Assembly (NCBI RefSeq): GCF_018883605.1 | Contig: NZ_JAHLEM010000036.1 | Span: forward strand, 17,812-81,811 | Reading direction: 5' to 3' | Length of the DNA: 64,000 nucleotides | Source of the DNA: Streptomyces niphimycinicus | GTDB lineage: Bacteria; Actinomycetota; Actinomycetes; Streptomycetales; Streptomycetaceae | Shown here: positions 14,710 to 23,521 of the stretch, one piece after another | Numbering within the stretch: the first letter of the stretch is position 1 | Layout of the letters: every line of letters begins with the position of its first letter | Made by a program: the position numbers and the translations under genes | The notes under the pieces: generated by a model | The model's database searches: none | Seen by the model: only the letters and a program-made list of their open reading frames with translations | Told to the model about the DNA's origin: nothing

Positions 14710-16860
14710 TCAGCCTCCGTGACCGGGCTCCGGCACGTTCGTCCCCGCCGACAGGACCCGGTCCGGGCGGATCGGCAGGTCGCGGTGGCGGACTCCGGTG
14801 GCGTGCCACACCGCGTTGGCGATGGCCGCCGCGGCTCCCACGATGCCGATCTCGCCGACGCCCTTGATACCGACCGGGTCGTCCGGGTCCGGGTCGTCCA
14901 CCCAGTCCGCCTCGATCAGCGGCACATCGGCGTTCGCGGCGAAGTGATAGCCCGCGAGGTCCGGTCCGACATGGCCGCCCGAGGCCCGGTCCCGGACCGC
15001 CTCCTCGTGCAGGGCCATGGAAATGCCCCAGACCATCCCGCCGACGAGCTGGTTGCGCGCGGTCAGGGGGTTGACGATCCGGCCCGCCGCGAAGATCCCG
15101 AGCATCCGCCGCACCCGGACCTCTCCGCTGGTGACATCCACGGCCACCTCGGCGAACTGCGCCCCGAAGGAGTGCCGTTCCTTCTTCGACAGGGCGCCGA
15201 CCGCCTCGGAGGTGTCGGACCGCGCGGTGATTCCCTCGGGCGGGATGTCGCCGCCCAGGGCCAGCCGCTCGCGCAGCTCGCGCACCGCGATCGACACCGC
15301 CCACGCCCAGGAGCGCATGCCCATCGAGCCACCGGCGATCATCGCCGGGCCGAGGTCGCTGTCCGCCATGACCACCCGGACCCGGTCCGGATCCACTTCC
15401 AGCGCGTCCGCGGCGACCAGGGCGATGCCGGTCCGGGCGCCGGTCCCGATGTCCGCCGCGTTGATGCGCACGGTGAAGGTGCCGTCCGCCTCGGCCGTCA
15501 CACCCGCCGTGGACGGGCCCGCCCCCGAGTGGAAGCTGGCCGCCGCCATACCCGTCCCGAGCAGCCACCGTCCCTCGCGGCGCAGCCCCGGACGCGGATC
15601 CCGGTCCGCCCAGCCGAACCTGCGGGCACCCTCCTCGTAGCAGGCCACCAGATTGCGGCTGCTGAACGGCAGGCCCGAGACGGGGCCCCGGTCCGGTTCA
15701 TTGCGGACGCGCAGCGCGATCGGGTCGATGCCGGACGCCTCGGCGAGTTCGTCGAGCGCGCACTCCAGCGCGAACGAGCCCGGTGCCTCGCCGGGCGCGC
15801 GCATAAAGGTCGGGGTCGGCACATCGAGCCGTACCACCCGGTCGCTGGTGTGGTGCGCGTCGGCGTCGTACATCACACGCGCCACCGTGGCGCTGCGCTC
15901 GATGAATTCGTGCACGGTCGAGGTGACGCACTCGGACCGGTGGTCGAGCGCGCGCAGCCGCCCCGACGCGTCGGCGCCGAGCCGGACCCGCTGCGCGGTG
16001 GGGCTGCGATAGCCGATGGTCGAGAACATCTGGCGGCGGGTCATCACGACGCGCACCGGACGGTCGAGGACGGTCGCGGCCATGGCGGCGGCCACTTGGT
16101 GCGAGCCGATGGTCTTGGAGCCGAAGCCGCCGCCGACGTGCTCGGACCGCACCCGCACCGACTCCGCGTCGAGGGAGAAGATCTGCGCCAGCTCACCGGC
16201 CACGTACGAGGTGCCCTGATTGGAGTCGAGGACCTCGAGCCGGCCGCCGTCCCAGCGGGCCGTCGCGGCGTGCGGCTCCATGGGGTTGTGGTGTTCCTCC
16301 GGGGTGGTGTACTCGGCGTCCACGACGAAGGTGGAGGCGGCGAGCTCGGCCTCGATGTCGCCTTTGGTCGCCTCCGCCGCACCGAACGGCGAGTCCCCGG
16401 GGGTGTACACATCGGGGTGTCCGGCGAAGAAGTCGGTGTCGTGCGACTCCTGGTCGTACCGGACCACCAGCGCTTCCGCGGCCTCCCGGGCCTGCTCGGG
16501 CCGCTCGGCGACGACCAGCGCCACCGGCCAGCCCCGGAAGGGGACACGGTCGTGCTGGAAGACCCCGATGATCGGGTCGGGCGGCCCGATCATGCCCATG
16601 TAGTCCAGGTTGACGCGCGGGGCGTTCTCATGGTGGAGGACCGCGAGGACACCGGGCATGGCGAGGACGGAGTCGGCCTCGACCGAGCGGATCCGGCCGC
16701 GGGCGATGGTGGACAACACCATCCAGCCATGGGCGAGTTCGGGCAGCGGGATGTCGCCCGAGTAGCGGGCCGCCCCGGTGACCTTCTCCCGGCCCTCGAC
16801 ACGGGTGCGCGCGGTGCCGAGGGCCCCCGTCGTCGTGGTGGTTCCGGTCGTCGTGGTCAT
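14710..16860 (-). CDS. PaoC-like molybdopterin-binding subunit of aldehyde/xanthine oxidoreductase
   Basis: The ATG at 16860 gives 716 residues, the size of PaoC/YagR. The cofactor domains are recognisable: the hammerhead region near the N-terminus, PHAATARWDG, QGTSYVAGEL, GGGFGSKT, MRAPGEAPGSFALE, MRSWAWAVS, and the C-terminal GVGEIG loop carrying the catalytic Glu. The Mo-cofactor abstracts hydride from an aldehyde or N-heterocycle. It is the last gene of a three-gene operon and overlaps the FAD subunit gene by 4 bp. The Thr-rich start (TTTTGTTTTTG) is unusual but short. Confidence 0.9.
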   Translation of the reverse strand: MTTTTGTTTTTGALGTARTRVEGREKVTGAARYSGDIPLPELAHGWMVLSTIARGRIRSVEADSVLAMPGVLAVLHHENAPRVNLDYMGMIGPPDPIIGVFQHDRVPFRGWPVALVVAERPEQAREAAEALVVRYDQESHDTDFFAGHPDVYTPGDSPFGAAEATKGDIEAELAASTFVVDAEYTTPEEHHNPMEPHAATARWDGGRLEVLDSNQGTSYVAGELAQIFSLDAESVRVRSEHVGGGFGSKTIGSHQVAAAMAATVLDRPVRVVMTRRQMFSTIGYRSPTAQRVRLGADASGRLRALDHRSECVTSTVHEFIERSATVARVMYDADAHHTSDRVVRLDVPTPTFMRAPGEAPGSFALECALDELAEASGIDPIALRVRNEPDRGPVSGLPFSSRNLVACYEEGARRFGWADRDPRPGLRREGRWLLGTGMAAASFHSGAGPSTAGVTAEADGTFTVRINAADIGTGARTGIALVAADALEVDPDRVRVVMADSDLGPAMIAGGSMGMRSWAWAVSIAVRELRERLALGGDIPPEGITARSDTSEAVGALSKKERHSFGAQFAEVAVDVTSGEVRVRRMLGIFAAGRIVNPLTARNQLVGGMVWGISMALHEEAVRDRASGGHVGPDLAGYHFAANADVPLIEADWVDDPDPDDPVGIKGVGEIGIVGAAAAIANAVWHATGVRHRDLPIRPDRVLSAGTNVPEPGHGG

Positions 16861-17849
16861 CGGGCGGCCTCCTCGGCGAGTTCGGTCAGCAGGGCCACGA
16901 CGAGGTTGCGCATCAGCGGCACCTTGTATCCGTTGTGGGGCAGTGCCTCGGCGGCGGCCAGCTCCGCGTCCGCGGCGGCGGCGAACGCCTCGGCGGTCGC
17001 CGGGCCTCCGGTCAGCGCCCGCTCGGCCTCCAGCGCCCGCCACGGCCGGGAGGCGACCGCTCCGAAGGCGAGGCGGACCTCGTGGACGACACCGTCCCGG
17101 ACGTCGAGGACGGCGGCGATCGAACCGATCGCGAAGGCGTAGGACGCGCGCTCGCGGACCTTGCGGTAGCGGGAGTGCGCGGCGACCGGGGCCGGGGGCA
17201 GGATGACGCCGGTGATCAGTGCGCCGGAGGGCAGCGCCGTCTCCAGATGCGGGGTGTCGCCCACGGGCAGATAGAAGTCCGCGAGCGGCAACTCGCCCGG
17301 CCCGTCGGCGGTTTCGTACCGCACGACGGCGTCGAAGGCGGCGAGCGCGACCCCCATGTCCGAGGGGTGGGTGGCCACGCAGTGCCCGGAGGCGCCGAGG
17401 ATCGCGTGGTTGTGGTGCTCACCCTCGATGGCCGGGCAGCCACTGCCGGGCAGGCGCTTGTTGCAGGGCCCCGCCACATCGGTGAAGTAGCCGCAGCGGG
17501 TGCGCTGGAGCAGATTCCCGCCGACGGTGGCCATATTGCGCAGTTGCCCGGAGGCACCGGCCAGGACGGCCTGCGCGAGGGCCGGGTAGCGGCGCCGTAC
17601 CTCGGGATGGGCGGCGAGATCGCTGTTGGTGACGGTGGCCCCGATGAGCAGTCCGCCGTCCGGCGTCATCTCGACGCGGTCCAGGGGCAGTTCGCGTACG
17701 TCGACCAGGCGTCCGGGCCGCTCGATGCCGGTCTTCATCAGATCGACCAGATTGGTGCCGCCGCCGAGGAACCGTGCGTCGGGATCGGCACCGAGTACGG
17801 CGACCGCCTCGGAGACATCAAGGACACGCTGGTAGCCGAACTCCTTCAT
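16857..17849 (-). CDS. PaoB-like FAD-binding subunit with extra [4Fe-4S] ligands
   Basis: This 330-residue protein has the FAD-binding PCMH fold (LGGGTNLVDL at about 28-37, ATVGGNLLQRTRCG at about 107-120). Four cysteines at residues 119, 129, 138 and 157 sit in an insert (RCGYF, GPCNKR, GSGCP, GHC) like that of E. coli PaoB, which carries a [4Fe-4S] cluster absent from classical xanthine dehydrogenase. That favours a periplasmic-aldehyde-oxidase-type enzyme, though the Fe-S subunit here has no Tat signal. It overlaps its neighbours by 4 bp on both sides. Confidence 0.9.
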   Translation of the reverse strand: MKEFGYQRVLDVSEAVAVLGADPDARFLGGGTNLVDLMKTGIERPGRLVDVRELPLDRVEMTPDGGLLIGATVTNSDLAAHPEVRRRYPALAQAVLAGASGQLRNMATVGGNLLQRTRCGYFTDVAGPCNKRLPGSGCPAIEGEHHNHAILGASGHCVATHPSDMGVALAAFDAVVRYETADGPGELPLADFYLPVGDTPHLETALPSGALITGVILPPAPVAAHSRYRKVRERASYAFAIGSIAAVLDVRDGVVHEVRLAFGAVASRPWRALEAERALTGGPATAEAFAAAADAELAAAEALPHNGYKVPLMRNLVVALLTELAEEAAR

Positions 17850-18403
17850 GCCACGACCTCCTCGGTCCCGGTCGCCTGAGCCTCGGCCGCCTGCGCGACC
17901 GCCTGCACGATCGACACATACGCGCCGCAGCGGCACAGATTGCCGCTCATCCGCTCCCGGATCTCATCGGCGGTCAGTGGTGGCGGCCCCGCTTCGGGGC
18001 GGACGTCGGCGGTGACGGCGCTCGGCCAGCCCGCCGCGTGTTCCTCGATCACGGCCAGGGCGGAACAGATCTGCCCTGGGGTGCAGTAGCCGCACTGGTA
18101 GCCGTCGAGGTCGAGAAACGCCTGCTGCACCGGATGCAGCCGGTCGCCGTCGGCCACGCCCTCGATCGTGGTGACGTCACGGCCCTCGGCCGCCACCGCG
18201 AGCTGGAGGCAGGAGACGGCCCGGCGGCCGTCGAGCAGTACCGTGCAGGCCCCGCACTGGCCCTGGTCACAGCCCTTCTTGGTCCCGGTGAGATCGAGAT
18301 GCTCACGCAGGGCGTCGAGCAGGGTGGTGCGGTGGTCGACGGGCAGCGTGTACTTCTCGCCGTTGATGGTCAGCGTGATGACGCTGGACGTCGATGGGGC
18401 CAT
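17846..18403 (-). CDS. PaoA-like 2[2Fe-2S] subunit of molybdenum aldehyde oxidoreductase
   Basis: The 185-residue protein has both cluster motifs: plant-type Cys45, Cys50, Cys53, Cys65 (GCDQGQCGACTVLLDG) and the second cluster Cys104, Cys107, Cys157, Cys159 (QCGYCTPG and LCRCG). It passes electrons from the Mo centre to FAD. It lacks the twin-arginine signal of E. coli PaoA, so the complex should be cytoplasmic. It is the first gene of the operon and faces a TetR gene across 241 bp that contain two 18-bp operators. Confidence 0.92.
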   Translation of the reverse strand: MAPSTSSVITLTINGEKYTLPVDHRTTLLDALREHLDLTGTKKGCDQGQCGACTVLLDGRRAVSCLQLAVAAEGRDVTTIEGVADGDRLHPVQQAFLDLDGYQCGYCTPGQICSALAVIEEHAAGWPSAVTADVRPEAGPPPLTADEIRERMSGNLCRCGAYVSIVQAVAQAAEAQATGTEEVVA

Positions 18404-18544
18404 GAGTCAGCCTTCTTTCGCGGGTGTGGTGCGCGTCGAAGTCGTCCAATGAGAGGTCCCGGGGGAGGGGAATGCGTGAGAATGCCGGTCGGCGCTCGGT
18501 TCCGGCCATCCCCACGAGCCGTTTCAGCCGGTAAGGTGGACCTA

Positions 18545-18562
18545 AGCGGACACCTGTCCGCT
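18545..18562. promoter_or_regulatory. TetR operator 1 (AGCGGACACCTGTCCGCT)
   Basis: Perfect 8-bp arms AGCGGACA/TGTCCGCT around CC lie in the divergent promoter of the pao-like operon and the TetR gene. A near-identical second site lies 31 bp (about three helical turns) further on. Confidence 0.75.
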
Positions 18563-18575
18563 ATGCATGAAACCT

Positions 18576-18593
18576 AGCGGACAGGTGTCCGGT
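18576..18593. promoter_or_regulatory. TetR operator 2 (AGCGGACAGGTGTCCGGT)
   Basis: This matches the reverse complement of operator 1 at 17 of 18 positions. The same-face spacing suggests cooperative binding of two dimers and repression in both directions. Confidence 0.75.
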
Positions 18594-18644
18594 AGGCAAG
18601 GTCGGCGCTATGTCGGCGCTATGCGGTGTCCGGAAGGAGGATGT

Positions 18645-19256
18645 GTGCAGGCAGAGAAGGACGCGCGGCTGCGCTCGGACGCGCAAGCGAACCGCGAGCG
18701 CATCCTGGAAGTGGCGCTGGCGGAGCTGACCCGCTCGGCGGATGTCCCCCTGAGCACCATCGCGAAGAAGGCGGGCGTCGGACAGGGCACGCTGTACCGA
18801 AACTTCCCCAGCCGCGAGGCCCTCGTGCTGGAGATCTACCGCCACGAGATGCTTCAGGTCGCGGACATCGCGGCCGAGCTGCTCCGCAGCCGGGCGCCCG
18901 ATGAGGCGCTCCGGGAGTGGATGGGGCATCTGGCCCGGTTCGCCATGGCCAAGGCCGGTCTGGCCGACGCGCTGCACAAGGCCCTCAGCGCCGACTGCGG
19001 ACAGAAGAAACCGGGACATGGCCGGATGGCCGAGGCCGTGGCGCTTTTGCTGAAGGCGAACGAGGAGGTCGGCACGATCCGTCCGGACGTGACCACCGAC
19101 GACTTCCTGCTCGCCATCTCCGGTCTGTGGCAGATCAGTCCCGATGACCAGGGGCCGGTGCGTGCCAGACGGCTGCTGGACCTGGTCATGGACGGACTGC
19201 GCGTGGGCGCGCCCGCGGCGGGACGGCCGGGGCCGACGGCCGATACGGCGGGCTGA
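18645..19256 (+). CDS. TetR-family regulator, likely repressor of the pao-like operon
   Basis: The start is taken as the GTG at 18645 because GGAAGGAGG precedes it; an upstream in-frame ATG at 18621 lacks such a site. The 203-residue protein has an HTH at about 18-60 (VPLSTIAKKAGVGQGTLYRN) and a C-terminal domain of the TetR_C (SbtR-like) type seen in regulators next to oxidoreductases. It is divergent from the molybdenum oxidase operon with two operators between them. Confidence 0.9.
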   Translation: MQAEKDARLRSDAQANRERILEVALAELTRSADVPLSTIAKKAGVGQGTLYRNFPSREALVLEIYRHEMLQVADIAAELLRSRAPDEALREWMGHLARFAMAKAGLADALHKALSADCGQKKPGHGRMAEAVALLLKANEEVGTIRPDVTTDDFLLAISGLWQISPDDQGPVRARRLLDLVMDGLRVGAPAAGRPGPTADTAG

Positions 19257-19278
19257 GCCGGCGGCCGGGGACAGGCCG

Positions 19279-19311
19279 GCGGGGGCACGTCGGCGACGAC
19301 CGTGCCCCCGC
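19279..19311. terminator. Bidirectional terminator
   Basis: An 11-bp stem (GCGGGGGCACG/CGTGCCCCCGC) with an 11-nt loop lies between the TetR gene and the convergent oxidoreductase gene. Confidence 0.7.
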
Positions 19312-19321
19312 GGGTGCGGGA

Positions 19322-20344
19322 TCAGCCCGAGGCGGGAAGCGCGGTGCGGGGCCGGGGCGGGAACCCGGCGGTGCGGTAGCACGCGTCGATCAGGGACATG
19401 GTGGTCAGCGCGTCCTCCGCGTCCAGCGGAAGCGGCGCGCCATGCCGCAGATGAGCGGCGTACGCCTCCAGTTGGTAGGTGTACGAGGAGCGCTTGCCCA
19501 GCTCCTCGGTCCGCTCACCCGCGGGCGTGCGCACCAGGACGCGGTCGTCCAGATGGGGCTGGACGAAGTTCACGGCCGTCGCCTCGCCCCGCGAGCCGAC
19601 GATCCGCAGGCTCATCCGAAAGTCCCCGTACGCCATATGGCAGCGGGCCGATCCGGTGGCGCCGCCCGGGAAGGCCAGTTCCGCGTCCAGCCACTCGTCG
19701 ACCCCCGGTGCGCCCTGCCGTGCGCCGCCGCGGGCGGTGACCAGACGCGGGGGACCACCGGCCCAGGGCGCGAGCGTGGCTTGCGCGTGCAGGCTGTAGC
19801 AGCCCAGGTCCATGAGGGCGCCCCCGGCCAGGGGGAGGGACCAGCGGGGGTCGGACCCGGGCGGAGCGGGCATGGCGACCATCGTCTCGACATGCCGCAG
19901 CTCCCCGAGTTCCCCGGAGCCCAGCAGTTCGTGGAGGCGGCGGGTGACGGGATGGAAGAGGTAGTGGAAGCCCTCCATGAAGACGGTGCCCGCCTTGGCG
20001 GCGGCGTCGCGCACCTCGGTGGCCTCCTCGGTGTTGCTCGCCGACGGCTTCTCGCTCAGGACGTGCTTGCCCGCGGCGAGGGCGGCGAGGTTCCACGGGC
20101 CGTGCAGGCCGTTGGCCAGCGGGTTGTAGACCACCTCCACCTCGGGGTCGCCGATCACCTCTGCGTAGGAGCCGAGAACGCGCTCGATGCCGTGCTCGGC
20201 GGCGAAGGCATCGGCCCGGCCACGGGTGCGGGCGGCCACCGCGACGAGGCGGTGGCCGCCCGCACGGGCGGGGCCGACCAGGGAGAGCGCGGAGATCCGG
20301 GCGGCGCCCAGGATCCCGATGCGCAGCGGCTCGGCTGTCGTCAT
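19322..20344 (-). CDS. Gfo/Idh/MocA-family NAD(P)-dependent oxidoreductase
   Basis: The 340-residue protein starts at the ATG at 20344 with GGAAGG upstream. The N-terminal Rossmann motif is GILGAARISALS (about 9-20), followed by SEKPSASNTEEA with the catalytic-type Lys of the EKP motif, and the C-terminal alpha/beta domain. These enzymes oxidise or reduce sugars, inositols or dihydrodiols. Its start overlaps the stop of the second family member (20341-20344), so the two are coupled. It is the last gene of a four-gene operon divergent from lacI. Confidence 0.88.
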   Translation of the reverse strand: MTTAEPLRIGILGAARISALSLVGPARAGGHRLVAVAARTRGRADAFAAEHGIERVLGSYAEVIGDPEVEVVYNPLANGLHGPWNLAALAAGKHVLSEKPSASNTEEATEVRDAAAKAGTVFMEGFHYLFHPVTRRLHELLGSGELGELRHVETMVAMPAPPGSDPRWSLPLAGGALMDLGCYSLHAQATLAPWAGGPPRLVTARGGARQGAPGVDEWLDAELAFPGGATGSARCHMAYGDFRMSLRIVGSRGEATAVNFVQPHLDDRVLVRTPAGERTEELGKRSSYTYQLEAYAAHLRHGAPLPLDAEDALTTMSLIDACYRTAGFPPRPRTALPASG

Positions 20345-21345
20345 GCCTTCCGTACCTCTTCCATGCTCACGGGGCGGTGCTCGTGCAGGGACAGGGTGCA
20401 CGCCTCGGCGATCCAGCCGGCCTCGACGGCGTCCGCGACGGTACAGGGGGAGGGCCGCAGCCCCGCCGCCACCTCGGTGAAGGCGGTGAGCTCGGCCCGG
20501 TAGGCGGTGGCGAAGCGGTCCATGAAGAAGTGGTGCGGTGTGCCGCCCGGGAAGGTGGCGCCCGGTTCGACGGAGCGCAGTGGCAGATTGTCCTCCAGGC
20601 CCGCGGCGATGCTGTCCGTCATGCCGTGAAGCTCCAGGCGGGCGTCGTAACCGCGCGGATTGTGGCGGGTGTTGGAGACCACGGCGAGGGTGCCGTCGTC
20701 CAGGGTGAGGAGGGCGGCGGCGGTGTCGACATCCCCGGCGGCCGCGATGTAGTCGGCGCCGCGGTTGGCGCCGGTCGCGTAGACCTCGGTGACCTCGCGG
20801 CCGGTGACCCAGCGGACGGTGTCGAAGTCGTGCACGGCGCAGTCGCGGAAGATGCCGCCGGAGACGGCCACATAGGCGGCCGGAGGCGGCTCGGGGTCCA
20901 AGGTGGTGGAGCGCACGGTGGTCAGCGGCCCCAGCTCACCGCTGACCACCGCCTTCCGCGCCGCCACATACCCGGGGTCGAAGCGCCGGTTGTAGCCGAT
21001 ATGGACCTCCACGCCGCTGTCCTTCACCGCGCGGAGGACATCGAGGCTCTCCTCGATCGTGCGCGCCACCGGCTTCTCGCAGAAGACCGGTACGCCCGCC
21101 CGTACGGCGGCGAGGATCAGTTCGGGGTGGGCGTCGGTCGCCGCGGCGATCACGACGCCGTCCACACCGGCGGCGAGCAGGGCCTCCGGCGAGGCCACCG
21201 CCCGGGCGCCGAACCGCTCGGCGGCGGTGGTGGCCGCCGCGGCGACCGGGTCGGTGACCACGAGGGAGTCCACCGCGTCGAGCGTGGACAGGGTCTCGGC
21301 GTGGAAGGCGCCGATCCGGCCCAGGCCCATGATGCCGATACGCAT
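20341..21345 (-). CDS. Inositol 2-dehydrogenase-like Gfo/Idh/MocA oxidoreductase
   Basis: The ATG at 21345 (MRIGIMGLGRIGAFHAE) gives 334 residues. The Rossmann motif GLGRIG, the EKPVA motif (VFCEKPVARTIEES) and the catalytic-type GGIFRDCAVHDFDTVRWV segment with Asp and His are present, closest in feel to IolG-type myo-inositol dehydrogenases. The enzyme would oxidise a cyclitol or sugar hydroxyl to a ketone with NAD. The neighbours (second dehydrogenase, SDR, oxygenase) suggest catabolism of an uncommon polyol or glycoside. Confidence 0.87.
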   Translation of the reverse strand: MRIGIMGLGRIGAFHAETLSTLDAVDSLVVTDPVAAAATTAAERFGARAVASPEALLAAGVDGVVIAAATDAHPELILAAVRAGVPVFCEKPVARTIEESLDVLRAVKDSGVEVHIGYNRRFDPGYVAARKAVVSGELGPLTTVRSTTLDPEPPPAAYVAVSGGIFRDCAVHDFDTVRWVTGREVTEVYATGANRGADYIAAAGDVDTAAALLTLDDGTLAVVSNTRHNPRGYDARLELHGMTDSIAAGLEDNLPLRSVEPGATFPGGTPHHFFMDRFATAYRAELTAFTEVAAGLRPSPCTVADAVEAGWIAEACTLSLHEHRPVSMEEVRKA

Positions 21346-21439
21346 GGGGAGTTGTGCCCTTTCTGACGGTGAGGCTGGTGCGGGTGGGGGTTTTGGCGGT
21401 GCGGTTTCCGGCCGTACTGCTTGTGAACGGTGCGGCGGG

Positions 21440-22216
21440 TCAGCCGAGTCCGCCGACGACGATCTGGTCCCAGTCGATGACCGAGCCGGTGACGACACCG
21501 CTGCGGTCGGAGAGCAGGAGGACGACGAACTCGGCGATCTCGTCCACCTGGCCGAGCTTGCCCATCGGCTGGGCGCGGGCCGCCTCCTCGCGCCAGTCGT
21601 CCCCCGCGCCGTGGAAGGCGCGCTGGACGGCGTCCTCGCCCTCGGTCTCGGTCCAGCCGAGGTTGAGGCCGTTGATACGGACGCGGTCCCAGCGGTGTGC
21701 GTGGGCGGCGTTGCGGGTCAGGCCCGCGAGCCCGGCCTTCGCGGCGGAGTACGGCGCCAGGAACGGATATCCGCCGTGTGCGCAGTTGGAGATGATGTTG
21801 ACGATGGTGCCCGGAGCCTTTCTGGCCACCATGTCGGCGACGGCGGCCTGCATGGCGAAGAACGGGGCGCGCAGATTGATCGCGATATGCGCGTCGAAGA
21901 GCTCCGGGGTGGTGTCCAGCAGTGTCCCGCGCGAGGTGAGCCCGGCGGAGTTGACCAGGCAGTCGATCCTGCCGTGGGCCGCCACCACCTCCGCCACGCC
22001 GCCCCGTGCCTGCGCGGGATCGGCCAGATCGGCGCGCAGGAAGGTGGCGGTGGCGCCCTGGTCGGTGAGTTCCCCGGCCAGCGGCTCGCCGACGTCGGGG
22101 CGGCGTCCGGTGAAGGCGACCGTGGCCCCTTCGCGGGCGGCGGCGCGGACGATACCGGCGCCGATTCCCTGGCTGCCGCCGTTGACCAGGACGATCTTGT
22201 CCTTCAGCAGTCCCAT
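21440..22216 (-). CDS. Short-chain dehydrogenase/reductase
   Basis: This 258-residue SDR has the cofactor motif GGSQGIGAG (about 13-21), the NSAG motif, and the catalytic Ser/Tyr/Lys (ISNCAHGGYPFLAPYSAAKAG region, Tyr-x3-Lys as YSAAK). An unusual N-N-C stretch follows strand 5. It probably works on the same polyol-derived substrate as its operon partners. It lies 16 nt downstream of the oxygenase gene and 94 nt upstream of the first Gfo/Idh/MocA gene. Confidence 0.9.
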   Translation of the reverse strand: MGLLKDKIVLVNGGSQGIGAGIVRAAAREGATVAFTGRRPDVGEPLAGELTDQGATATFLRADLADPAQARGGVAEVVAAHGRIDCLVNSAGLTSRGTLLDTTPELFDAHIAINLRAPFFAMQAAVADMVARKAPGTIVNIISNCAHGGYPFLAPYSAAKAGLAGLTRNAAHAHRWDRVRINGLNLGWTETEGEDAVQRAFHGAGDDWREEAARAQPMGKLGQVDEIAEFVVLLLSDRSGVVTGSVIDWDQIVVGGLG

Positions 22217-22232
22217 GAGCGATCCGTCTCCT

Positions 22233-23411
22233 TCAGCTCTTGCGGCGCTCGGCGCCGGCCCGCAGCTCGGCGCGCAGGGTGTCCGGGGTCCAGTCCCGCT
22301 CCAGGGCGCGCCGGACGATATCGGCCTGGGAGTCCGGGGCGAGGCCGCCGACGGGCGGATCGAGGTCGAGGTTGGTGGGGAAGGGGTAGCCCTCGGCACA
22401 GGCCGCGACGACGTTGTGCAGCCAGTCCTCGGAGGCGCCGTCCGCCTTGCGCTGCCGCAGCACGGGGAAGACGGCGTCGACCACCGCCGTGCGGTCCACG
22501 GTCTCCATGGCGCGGCCGAAGCCGGAGGAGATCTGGAGCAGATTCGCCATCCGCCGGATGTCCGCGGAGCGATTGTGCCCGGCGGCGTGGAAGAGCGCGG
22601 GGTTGAAGAAGACCGCGTCGCCCGCCTCCAGCGGCAGTTGGACGTGGTGCTCGACGAAGTAGTCCATGAACTCCGGACGGCGCCAGGCCAGATAGCCGGG
22701 TTCATACGCTTGCGAGTACGGCAGGTAGAGCGTCGGGCCGGACTCGACGGGCATGGCGCAGTGGGCGACCGCGCCTTGCAGGGTCAGCACGGGGGAGAGC
22801 CGGTGGACATGGGCCGGGTAGGCCGCGGCCCGCGCCTCGGAGAGGAAGCCGAGGTGATAGTCGCGGTGCACGCTCTGCGCCGCGCCGCCCGGGTTGACCT
22901 GGTTGATCTGTGAGGTGAGCTGGTAGCCGGGGCCCAGCCAGGCGGTGGCCACCAGGGCGAGGAGGTCGTTGGCGTAGTAGTCGGCGAAGACCTCCGGCGC
23001 TCGAAGGGCCAGCTTCTCCAGCGCGTTCCAGACCCGGTCGTTGGTGCCGGGCTTGGCGAAGTGGTCACCGCGGGCGGAGCCCGCCGCCCGCTCCTCCTCG
23101 ATCAGCGTCGTGAACGCCTCGGTGGCCCGGTCGAGGACCGACGGGTCGGGAAAGGCGCGCTTGAACACCACGATGCCGGGGCCCTCCAGCAGGGCGTGTA
23201 CCAGTTCCGCCTGCGCCTCCCGGCGGCCGGGCGCCGTGGCGGCCCGGGCGCGCAGGCGGTCGCCGTCGTAGAGGGGGACGTGTCGTACCACGGCGTCGGC
23301 GCCGGGGTGATCGCCGGAGTCGGTGGTCCGCTCGACCAGGGCGCGGAAGGCGTCGAGAGTGCAGTCGGCCTCACTGAGCCAGACATGAGACCTCGGAGCG
23401 GCGAGGGACAT
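22233..23411 (-). CDS. Phytanoyl-CoA-dioxygenase-like Fe(II)/2-oxoglutarate oxygenase
   Basis: The ATG at 23411 gives 392 residues. The metal triad is visible as His-x-Asp in QSVHRDYHLG and the distal His in NPALFHAAGHNRSADIRR, where the Arg would bind 2-oxoglutarate. The family hydroxylates lipids, natural products and sugar-like compounds. It is the first gene of the four-gene operon and is divergent from a LacI-type repressor gene, so it is probably part of an induced catabolic pathway and may start degradation by hydroxylating an ether or alkyl group. The substrate is unknown. Confidence 0.85.
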   Translation of the reverse strand: MSLAAPRSHVWLSEADCTLDAFRALVERTTDSGDHPGADAVVRHVPLYDGDRLRARAATAPGRREAQAELVHALLEGPGIVVFKRAFPDPSVLDRATEAFTTLIEEERAAGSARGDHFAKPGTNDRVWNALEKLALRAPEVFADYYANDLLALVATAWLGPGYQLTSQINQVNPGGAAQSVHRDYHLGFLSEARAAAYPAHVHRLSPVLTLQGAVAHCAMPVESGPTLYLPYSQAYEPGYLAWRRPEFMDYFVEHHVQLPLEAGDAVFFNPALFHAAGHNRSADIRRMANLLQISSGFGRAMETVDRTAVVDAVFPVLRQRKADGASEDWLHNVVAACAEGYPFPTNLDLDPPVGGLAPDSQADIVRRALERDWTPDTLRAELRAGAERRKS

Positions 23412-23521
23412 GATGCTTTCCGGTCCTTCCCGTGGGCTGCGGCTTTCTGCCAGTGTTGTGATCAGCCGAGCATCGGGCAATCCTCAGCAGTCCATCAAAA
23501 ACCCCTCATGGAGGCGCGCCG
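23412..23521. promoter_or_regulatory. Divergent promoter region of the oxygenase operon and lacI-type gene
   Basis: This 110-bp gap must hold both promoters and the LacI-type operator. No clear palindrome stands out; CATGGAGGCGC just before 23522 supplies the ribosome-binding site of the regulator gene. Confidence 0.5.

Noticed and set aside
14719..17142. 807-codon plus-strand frame opposite the PaoC/PaoB-like genes
   Set aside because: Antisense shadow of genes with unmistakable cofactor motifs; low-complexity composition.
18621..18644. ATG at 18621 as start of the pao-associated TetR gene
   Set aside because: The GTG at 18645 has a strong GGAAGGAGG site at correct spacing, and the added residues do not match TetR N-termini.
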